64,000 nucleotides of DNA, taken from the NCBI GenBank assembly GCA_030063045.1, contig JAQSEB010000201.1:186001-250000 (forward strand), written 5' to 3'. The notes beneath the pieces are model-generated. The model did not search any database. It saw only the letters and a list, made by a program, of their open reading frames with translations, and was not told the origin of the DNA. Shown here one piece after another: positions 56,201 to 64,000 of this stretch. Source of the stretch: Pratylenchus scribneri (Eukaryota > Nematoda > Chromadorea > Rhabditida > Pratylenchidae). A program made the position numbers and the translations under genes. Each line of letters begins with the position of its first letter. Within the stretch, counting starts at the first letter, position 1.

Positions 56201-56667
56201 GAAAAATTGTCGTCAAGATATTGACCAAACACCAAAATGCGCAAAATTCGGATAGCCATTTTTTAAGTGGAAACCTGTTCAAGTAATAAAACCAGCAAAA
56301 AGCCGAATGCCACACAAAATGAAGGCAATGGAAATTGGATTTCAGTGCCCATCCTCTTTTCCGCTTGTTTTATATAATCCATTGAATCCGGCAACAAATC
56401 CAACAAACATGTGGCCAAAAAGACGCCGGCACCAAAACAAGAAAGCAGAGAAAATGCCAATTTAAAGGTGGATGAAGAATTCGGATGATGGCCACTTTGT
56501 TGTTGGCCCAAAACAAAACGGCGAAGGAGGAATGAACTGGTTGTGGCGAGGAATGTGCCAAAAAAGAGTACAATTAATAGAATTGATTTCAGCGCATTTT
56601 GTGTTGATTGTGTTGTTAATGTGGAATTTATTGAATTAATAATCGGATCATTTGGGTGCATTTTCAT
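53251..56667 (-). CDS. ZIP-family zinc transporter (SLC39A1-3-like)
   Basis: Exons 56667-56275, 55217-54924, 54223-54017, 53400-53251, all phase 0; 347 residues, the usual size for the ZIP1/2/3 group. It should carry Zn2+ (perhaps other divalent metals) into the cytosol. Hydrophobic segments start at ~27 (ILLIVLFFGTFLATTSSFLL), followed by FSLLSCFGAGVFLATCLLDL. A His/Glu/Asp-rich cytosolic loop (RRHHSHENTNDEGG, then GEEEDAHFD) precedes the metal-site helices. Those are FALSLHAMFEGLSIGMV (HxxxE) and IFFALIIHKTVVGFSLG (HK). The last exon encodes the final two helices, with FEILPHEL between. Intron 1 (55218-56274) contains repeats with CGGGATCCCGATCGGT and GTAATACCGG motifs. Start is the first Met of MKMHPND. 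No sign of truncation. Confidence 0.92.
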
Positions 56668-56925
56668 TATTAATATGCAGATAATAGCTTTAAATTATAA
56701 ATATGAATTTTTAAAAATCATTCCATCTATCTCTCATTATTTTTACATTTATGAATTATTTAATAAATATAAAAATGCATCTAAATATTATCTATACTCT
56801 AACAATGCCCCCCCCCCCCTACCAATGCCCATAAAAATGAGAATCTTTTCATCTAAATAAATAATGAGTAGATGTTATAGAGTAAATAGAATTCTAGGAC
56901 AAAATCATATTTATAATATATATTC

Positions 56926-57640
56926 CTATTCATCTCTTCTCATCTTCCCATTCATCCTCACATTCATCTCTTCTCGTCTTCCTGTTCATCCTCACATTCA
57001 TCTCTTCTCAACTTCCCATTCATCCTCACATTCATCTCTTCTCAACTTCCCATTCATCCTCACATTCATCTCTTCTCAACTTCCCATTCATCCTCACATT
57101 CATCTCTTCTCATCTTCTTATTCATCCCATTTCATCCTCACATTCATCTCTTCTCAACTTCCCATTCATCCTCACATTCATCTCTTCTCATCTTCTTATT
57201 CATCCCATTTCATCCTCACATTAATCTCTTCTCAACTTCCCATTCATCCTCACATTCATCTCTTCTCATCTTCTTATTCATCCCATTTCATCCTCACATT
57301 AATCTCTTCTCATCTTCCTATTCTCTCTTTCGTCCTCACATTCATCTCTTCTCAACTTCCCATTCATCCTCACATTCATCTCTTCTCATCTTCTTATTCA
57401 TCCCATTTCATCCTCACATTAATCTCTTCTCATCTTCCTATTCTCTCTTTCGTCCTCACATTCATCTCATCTCATTTCCCATTCACCCCTTCCTCATATT
57501 CATCACTTCTCATTTTCCTATTCACAACTTTCATCCATCTTCATATTAATCCCTTTTCATCATCAATCATTTCTTTTAATCTTTCCATTCATCCTTTTTC
57601 ATCCTCACATTCATCTTTTAATCTTTCCCTGTTTTTCTTC
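56926..57640. repeat. 34-bp CT-rich minisatellite with longer variants
   Basis: The basic unit is CATTCATCTCTTCTCAACTT plus CCCATTCATCCTCA (34 bases). A longer variant contains TCTTATTCATCCCATTT. Degenerate units continue at about 57780-58200 (TTCTCATCTTCCCATTCATC). The 268-codon ORF crossing it is simply the repeat being open in one frame. Confidence 0.9.
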
Positions 57641-58242
57641 ATCAAACATTTTGTGATTTTGTTCATCTAAACATGTATTTTTGTTAGTCTCCTGAACAAT
57701 TTGTTTTTTTTTCATCCAAACATTTGATTGTTTTTGTTTTTCCAAACAATTTTTGTTTTTTGAATAATTCACAATTTTCATCTATATTTTTCCTTTCATA
57801 CATTCCCTTTCATCTTCGAATTCATCCCATTTCCATTTCATATCCCATTCATCCCTTCTCATCTTCCCGTTTCATCCTTCTACGCTTGATTCTCGACCAT
57901 TCCCAGATTTTTACTCTTCATTCTCGACTATTCTCAGCTTTCTATGCTTAAATCTCGACCATTCTGGGCTTTCTATACTTCATTATCGACCATTCCTGGC
58001 TTTTTACCCTACATTCTCGACCATTCCCGGCTTTTTATCCTTTATTTCCTATTCATCCCTTTCCATCATCACATTCATCTCTTCTCATCTTCCCATTCAT
58101 CTCTTCTCATCTTCCCATTCATTTCTTCTCATCTTCTTATTCATTCTTTTTAATCCTCATATTCATCTCTTATCATCCTCTCAATCATCTCTTCTTATCC
58201 CAATAACTTTCCCATCCTTACATTCATCTTTTATTGTATAAA

Positions 58243-58281
58243 GGAGCGCCAGGTCGCCGCTGCGCGGCTCCCGGCCGCTCC
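58243..58281. repeat. Isolated GC-rich hairpin
   Basis: GGAGCGCC at the left and GGCCGCTCC at the right, with GCCGCTGCGCGGC inside, form a stem in an AT-rich region. Purpose unknown; it could be the remnant of an element or a structured RNA. No flanking duplication seen. Confidence 0.4.
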
Positions 58282-58906
58282 TATTGTCAATTTCAATAAT
58301 TCTCACATCCTTTTTTGTTATTTTACATTCCATTAATATAATTTATTTAAATTTATAACAATCTACTTAAAATAATTAATTAAAATGATGAAATATATTG
58401 TTTTTATGCCACATCATAATATTTATTTTTATTTTAATTTCATTTATTTCTTTATATTTATACTCTAAAAGCTCTTTTTCTTTACTTCTTCACTCTATCA
58501 TTTAATTTTTGGATAAAAGTCCTAAAAATTTAAAAAATACAAAACGCCAAAAAATAAATATTTAACTCGTATTTTTTGGTTGATATCCTAACATGGCTCG
58601 CTTAGTATATAGGATTTTTAATGCAATTTATTTTAAAAAATTTAAAACTTTCGAATATATAATTCTGTGGCATTGGCGTAAATTGACTTATAATTGCATA
58701 TTTTACACATTTTTAAGCTTTATTAAAATTCAAAAAAAAATATTTGGAGACGAGATCAACTTTACATATTAATAAGAAAAATAATAATTGGCAGGACATA
58801 AAATTTTTTAATTAATAGAGAGTGGAATTTAATGTGAATTTTATTTAATTTGGAATTCATTTTTTAGTTGAATATCTGTTTTTGTTAATATTTTTATTGT
58901 ATTCTT

Positions 58907-61900
58907 CTATTTGCATGTGAATATTTCTGTTCGATTTCGGCAAGTTTCGCACACAACTTGGCAACACCATTGGAATTTGCAATTGCATTTGCTGATCACC
59001 TTTAAAATTATTAAATTATTTTATATTAAATGGAAGACAATTTTTACCCCATATATTATTTTTTTTACACCAAAGGTGATTGTTGACTTATAACAAATCA
59101 GAAACCGGTTTTAGACCCTATAAACTTTATACCAATTTATAGATCTCATCGAGACGCATCAAATGGTTTATAAATAGTCAAGGATTTGGCCCACAATAAA
59201 AATGTTTAAAATTAAAAATTGGAAAATATTCGCCCATTTTTAATTTAAAAACTAAAAGAAATTTATATGTCAAAAGAATGGTCTCGATTTATTATAAGAT
59301 TTGTAGAGTCTGAAACCGGTTTCTGATTTATAGAAGTCAAAAACTACTTTTTGGTTAAAATGGGGCAAAAAGATATTTTCCATTTTTCTTATTTAAAAAT
59401 TAATTCAAATAATAAAAATTCGCTGACTTCCTCAATGTGACTTTGATGGCCTCGACCACAGCAAAGGACATCGCATGAATTTGCTGCACTTGGATCAATA
59501 CTAAAATTTAAAAAATTTATTTTAATTTTTATGATAATTTTCTTACGAGCATATCCTCCCCTGTGTGCCAATTGTGCCATCATTCCGGTCAATTCTACAG
59601 TAATCCGGTGAGGGTTCCTGAATTTGATTTTTTTTTGTAATTTTTTCATATTCGATTTTAGCAGATTTTGTGAAATTTTATAGAATTTTTATAAATTTGG
59701 ATTTAGCTGATGAGTTGAGAATAAATTCATTTGGAATATAAAATAATTAAATTTTAACCAAAAATGATAAATTAGGCAAAAATTTATAATAATTAAGCAG
59801 TGTTTAATTTTTAATTTAAAAATAATTTTTCCGTTTGAAATTTGAAACTAACCAAAAAGACCAAATCCGTTTTTGCCCTCTCTCTTCGCCGTTTCTCAAC
59901 CGCCCGTCGATGTTGTTGGTTAATTTGAGTTTTTGGTTGGCTGGGTGAATCATCGAATTGCATATTGCCTCGACTGTTGATTTGGATGCTTCGGGCCGAA
60001 CGATATTTTGCCTGGAAAATTGTATAAAAATTAATTTTAAAGAAAAGGGTACCTGAAGAATATTGCCAATTTGACGGATTGGAGGCTGAAATGTAAAATA
60101 AATTAATTTTTATTTCTGATTTATGTAATATTTTATCATTTCTTCTGACATTGGAAGAAAATTGGCAAAAAATTATGACCAACAAATAGCAAAATAGAAC
60201 AAAATCGGGCCATTAATTTTTAGCCACAATTTTAAGACCAATTATGTTTCTATTTCTACCAATCATTCGATATTTAAATTTAAATGCTATTTGGTAAGAG
60301 AATAACCGAAAATTTAAAAGTTTTAGAATTAGTAAGATAATTAAGATATTTGACAAATGCCAAAATTTTGGGTAAACTTTATTTTGATTTTTCATAAAAT
60401 TCTAATAAAATTAAAATGAACCAATTGCATCCAACATGTCTTCAAATTACATGAACCACTAACACCATGGCATTTGCATTTTGGCTTGGTGTGCCGCTTT
60501 AGAATCTTTAAAAAGTTTCGTTTTAATTGTCCAAAATTTTCTGCAGTTTTTACCCTTCGGCCGACTTCATTATTCCATCTGTTCATCAACGACCGTCCAT
60601 GGCCTTCGGCATCTCTTTTGATGCTTTCCTCCTTTTCACGAACATCAATGAAATCCCTAAAAAAATGATTAAAATAAAAACAATTAAAAATGTAATTAAA
60701 AAATTATTTTAAATGATAAAAAAAAAATAAAATTTTAAATAGTTAAATAAACAGGAATTTATCTGGTTTATGTCCAATTTTTTTATAAAAAATATTTATA
60801 ATTTATTATATAATAAAAATTCAACAGAAAAAGAAGAAAAAATTTTTTAAAAATATTGGGCTCAACCGTGGATCGAACACGGGACCTCTTGCACCCAAAG
60901 CAAGAATCATACCACTAGACCATTGAGCCATTGGGAAGGCTATGTTTATTCTTCTCTTTATGTTCATCATTTAGATGCTTCCTTTTTTTAATTGCGTCTA
61001 ATTTGATGGATAAATCAACCCAAAAAGCGATTGAATTAATCCAATGGAGGATTTTAGCAGCGCAAAGGCAGATAAAGATATTGATCCCCTTTTCTGCGCA
61101 ATATTTTTGGTTCTTTTGTTTTTAGTTCATATGATTTGGTGGAGACTTATTCTTTTTATTACCCAAATCTTTATCATATAGAAATTAAATTAATCCGAAA
61201 TTACCATAAAAAATTTTAGAATTATTTAGAAAAGATGGAAAAATTTGGAAAGAAAAATTGGCAAGAAAATAAATTTTGTAAATTAATATTTTATTTAATT
61301 AAAAATTGCATTTATGTAATATTTTTGGACCTGGAAAAGCGATAGCCATATTCGATGTTGTCCCCACAACCGCCCCATGTCCTTTCATCCTTCACTTGTT
61401 TTGGCTTTTCCGACTCCGAACATCCGCAACTGGTCAATTGGCCAAGTCGACATCGACGTCCAATTTCATGGGTAACGCCGGCAGATAAAATTGCATAGGT
61501 GAAGGCAGCCTCACGGGTGCCTTGAATTAAAAAAAAATGATTTAACAATTTGATGATTTTAATGATTTTAAAAATATGTAAACATTTTATGTAAATATGA
61601 AGAAAAATGTGGCATCGAAATCTGAGTTTTAAATTCAATTTTTTAGTGAATATTTGCTTTTAAATTTTACAAATTTGAAGAAATTGTAGTAAGAATTTAT
61701 GAATTTGGTTGGAAATTGGCAAAAAAATTTTGTTCAGAAAATGGAAAAATAGGCAAAAAATGAGCAGTTTTCATTTTTTGACAATAATTTTCTGGCCTAT
61801 TATGTTTTTTTAATCATTTTGGTATTAAAATGCCCTACATTAATCCAATTTAATTAATAGAAAAAATTCTAAAATATTTAAAATTGCTTTGCCCACAAAA

Positions 61901-62982
61901 ATAACTAAATTTCGCCTAGGGAATTTTCCCAGGCATATTTCCTCTAAAGAAAAATTTTCTTTTTTTATATTTGCCGCATAAAAATTAAAAAGAACTTACC
62001 GCGTTTGTGGATGGGTCCAATGTGCTCCTTCAGTTCCCTTGGCTTCGAACAATTCCATCGATGGTTACGGAATTGAAATTCACATTCCTAACAATATTTG
62101 AAGTTGAATGAATAGAAGAATTAATAAAAAGCTAATTTTTTTTTATTTTTTTATAAAAAACATTCAAATTTTTTTAAGTTTTTAATAAAATTTGCCAATA
62201 TTAATTATTAAATATTTCCACAAATTAATATAAAACCCACTGAAATGGCCTGTTTAGCACCGTTGCCGACGGCTGGCATATGATCCTTGAACAATTCGCC
62301 TAAATTAATAGAATAAATTATTTAATTTATCAAAATATAATTTAATAAAAAATATTTTTTAATAAAAATTGAAATATGAGATATGAGATATGACCCATAA
62401 ACTCACAAATGCGCTTTTGCCCCAGTGAAAGACCTTTCAATTCGGTGCAAACTGGGCTCGGAGAAGGTGGCTAAATCGGGAGAAAATTAATAATTTAAAA
62501 AAATATGAAAAAAATATTTAATAAATATGAAACTAGAAAATTCATAAAATAGAAACATTTTTTAATTTTATAAAAATTAATAAAATTTTATACAAACCAT
62601 AAATTGGCTTCTCATCTTCAAATGTGCCATGTCCGCTTGTTGCTGCTTCAAATCATCATATTGTTGTTGTAAATTCAGTTGACTGCTCAACTGGGCCACA
62701 GATGACCTTTAGAAATGGAAATAATTAATTTGAAAAATAATAAAATTTTGAATTAAAATTCATTATTAAATTATAGAAATTAATTTTTGTTCATTTTTTA
62801 AATAAAATAATTATTTTCACCCACCACCAAGAGACATCGAGCATTGCATCAGTTTTGAATGCAAAAATGGCAAAAAATAGCATTAAAATAATGGAAATGG
62901 GGAATGGCAGTGACAGTGAAAAATGCCATCGTCTTTGGTGCCGTTGTTTTGCCATCATTTCTCTGGAAATTTTCATTTCCAT
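58907..62982 (-). CDS. Wnt ligand
   Basis: Exons 5' to 3', phases all agree: 62982-62825, 62706-62598, 62470-62407, 62299-62241, 62087-62000, 61520-61331, 60656-60554, 60496-60422, 60085-60053, 60011-59853, 59617-59547, 59500-59428, 58999-58907; 424 residues. A secreted lipid-modified signal that binds Frizzled receptors. The signal peptide is internal-looking ([21 protein letters not shown], after ~26 charged residues). Family motifs: [64 protein letters not shown] (lipid-acceptor Ser ~270), SPDYC, CCGRGH, and the C-terminal [16 protein letters not shown]. The 57-base intron 60497-60553 is also open in frame, so a retained form would add 19 residues. Exon 59853-60011 adds a basic insert ([16 protein letters not shown]). 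I cannot place it among the Wnt subfamilies. Confidence 0.93.
59065..59361. mobile_element. IR-290 MITE, copy H
   Basis: The left arm carries TTGACTTATAACAAATCAG and ATCTCATCGAGACGCATC; the right arm has CTGATTTATAGAAGTCAAAA. In the last Wnt intron (59001-59427). Confidence 0.8.
60858..60929 (-). tRNA. tRNA-Pro (UGG)
   Basis: Reverse complement folds as a 72-base tRNA. The acceptor stem GGCTCAA pairs with TTGAGCC, the D arm contains GGTCTAGTGGTA, and the anticodon arm is CTTGC-TTTGGGT-GCAAG giving UGG. The T arm has GTTCGATCC between CCGTG and CACGG. No intron. It lies inside the Wnt intron 60657-61330 on the same strand as the host gene. The body contains A-box (TGGTCTAGTGG) and B-box (GTTCGATCC) promoter sequences. 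Confidence 0.95.
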
Positions 62983-64000
62983 TTTTTACTGTAATCTGAA
63001 TTAGAAGAAATGTATTAAAAATATTAAAATTTTGGATCTTATTTATTGATATTTATTCTGATTTTTATAGAGTAAAATTTGACAATTTTTAAATAAAAAT
63101 TTTTTTATAATTAAGTACTGTATTTAGAAAAAAAACGTCAAAAATTTGTTAGATATTTTTAATTTTTTGATTCAAATTTTCAGAAATTTTCTATACATTC
63201 GTTAATGGAAAATGTTAAAATATTTGTGTGGGAAAGAAAGGGAGTCGGCCAAATAAAGGCGCTTATAAAATTTTGGCCGTTTTCTTCTTTTCTCAACAGA
63301 TTATCGCGGCCAAAATATGCTAAATTTATGGGTGGGCGATAATACTTCAAGGGGGGAAAAGGGCCCTACACACAGTGGTTTATCGATATTAAATCGGTAA
63401 GGTAAACAAAAGATTGTGCGGTTTGCCAATTGCCGCAATATTGATTGGAATCAGTACAGAATCATTCCAAAAAATATAAATTAACAGAAAATTATAAGGA
63501 AAATTTTGGCTAAAATAATTTTTTGCAGAGGGTTTAATAAAATTCCAATTTGCTATTGCCTAATTTAAAATTTATAAGCGTTTTAGAAGAAAAAAGAAAA
63601 ATGGTCGGAAATTAGATTTTTACCAGCTTATTTTTGCCAAAATATTTTTAAAAAATCTCCAATATGTATTTTTAGCTTTTCTAATTTAAAGTTGGGATTT
63701 ATAGGAGGGAAATGGAATAATATCCCCCGCACTTGGAGAAATCGGAAAATATTTTTTATGAGGGCAAATGTGGAATTGTGGACGGGAGAATGTGGCGGAG
63801 AACCCTCATTGTTTTAGTGCAGCGAAGGGCGACCCGCCTATTTTTTTGCCCGGTAGTGGTTTTGAATTTTTAAAAAGCCAAATCCAATAATTCCGTCCTC
63901 CAACAGGTATTTTGTCTTTTTTACTTTAGGAAGGAGTCATTGGGTCGAAAAAGAATGAGGGATGTTTTTTACGATTTTTGCGAGGAATAATTTTAATATT
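62983..64000. promoter_or_regulatory. Upstream region of the Wnt gene, no gene seen
   Basis: AT-rich with somewhat GC-richer patches near 63230-63430 and 63720-63850. It presumably contains the Wnt promoter, since the Wnt start is at 62982. No exon, RNA gene or repeat recognised. Confidence 0.35.

Larger units (their letters stand above)
56668..58906. other. ZIP-Wnt spacer
   Basis: Both flanking genes are on the minus strand, so this holds the ZIP promoter and Wnt 3' flank. Content: a poly-C run at about 56808-56819, the CT-rich minisatellite, a GC-rich hairpin at 58243-58281 and plain AT-rich DNA. No gene recognised. Confidence 0.55.

Noticed and set aside
56864..57670. 268-codon ORF on the plus strand
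   Set aside because: It is the CT-rich minisatellite read in one frame (repeated SSQLPIHPHIHLF-type units). No independent coding evidence.

Overview
This window is eukaryotic and looks like a nematode genome. It has AT-rich introns of about 45 bp to 1.9 kb with TTTYAG-type acceptors and GT donors, a GON-1-type ADAMTS, a Wnt, and short AT-rich intergenic spacers loaded with MITEs. The very low GC and compact split genes suit a tylenchid (root-knot-like) nematode, but that assignment is an inference. Nearly all real genes are multi-exon, so I rebuilt them by joining exons whose splice phases agree. Exon coordinates in the entries are the annotation; long single ORFs are mostly shadows.

Layout. 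1-2.2 kb: three diverged copies of a ~280-bp repeat. 2.2-21.1 kb (minus): one large GON-1-like ADAMTS metalloprotease gene of 29 recognised exons, whose 3' end probably lies beyond the left edge. 21.1-30.5 kb: no convincing gene. 30.6-34.2 kb (minus): a pepsin-fold protein with both catalytic aspartates replaced. 34.2-37.3 kb: divergent spacer carrying a 1.25-kb fold-back element. 37.3-40.6 kb (plus): a protein fusing ubiquitin to a PARP-like ADP-ribosyltransferase domain. 41.7-45.1 kb (minus): class III-type alcohol dehydrogenase. 46.0-46.6 kb: a broken duplicate of the 5' end of the next gene. 46.7-53.0 kb (minus): a 12-exon protein with a weak F-box-like N terminus. 53.3-56.7 kb (minus): ZIP-family zinc transporter. 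56.9-58.2 kb: CT-rich minisatellite. 58.9-63.0 kb (minus): Wnt ligand with a tRNA-Pro(UGG) inside one intron on the same strand.

The genes do not form a pathway. ADAMTS and Wnt are secreted or pericellular developmental proteins; ADH and ZIP are housekeeping. The most interesting protein is the ubiquitin-ART fusion, which keeps the ubiquitin RLRGG end, the Ile44 patch and a full H-Y-E transferase triad in one chain. Second is the ADAMTS, which seems to start with a ~200-residue basic tail and a signal-anchor helix instead of a signal peptide.

Mobile DNA is dense. I see four elements with hAT-like 8-bp target duplications (one containing a 31-bp minisatellite, one nested inside another MITE), eight copies of a ~290-bp inverted-repeat MITE confined to 31.7-59.4 kb, and several other fold-back elements, mostly in introns. 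All exon boundaries and repeats were read by eye; no search, alignment program or structure prediction was run.
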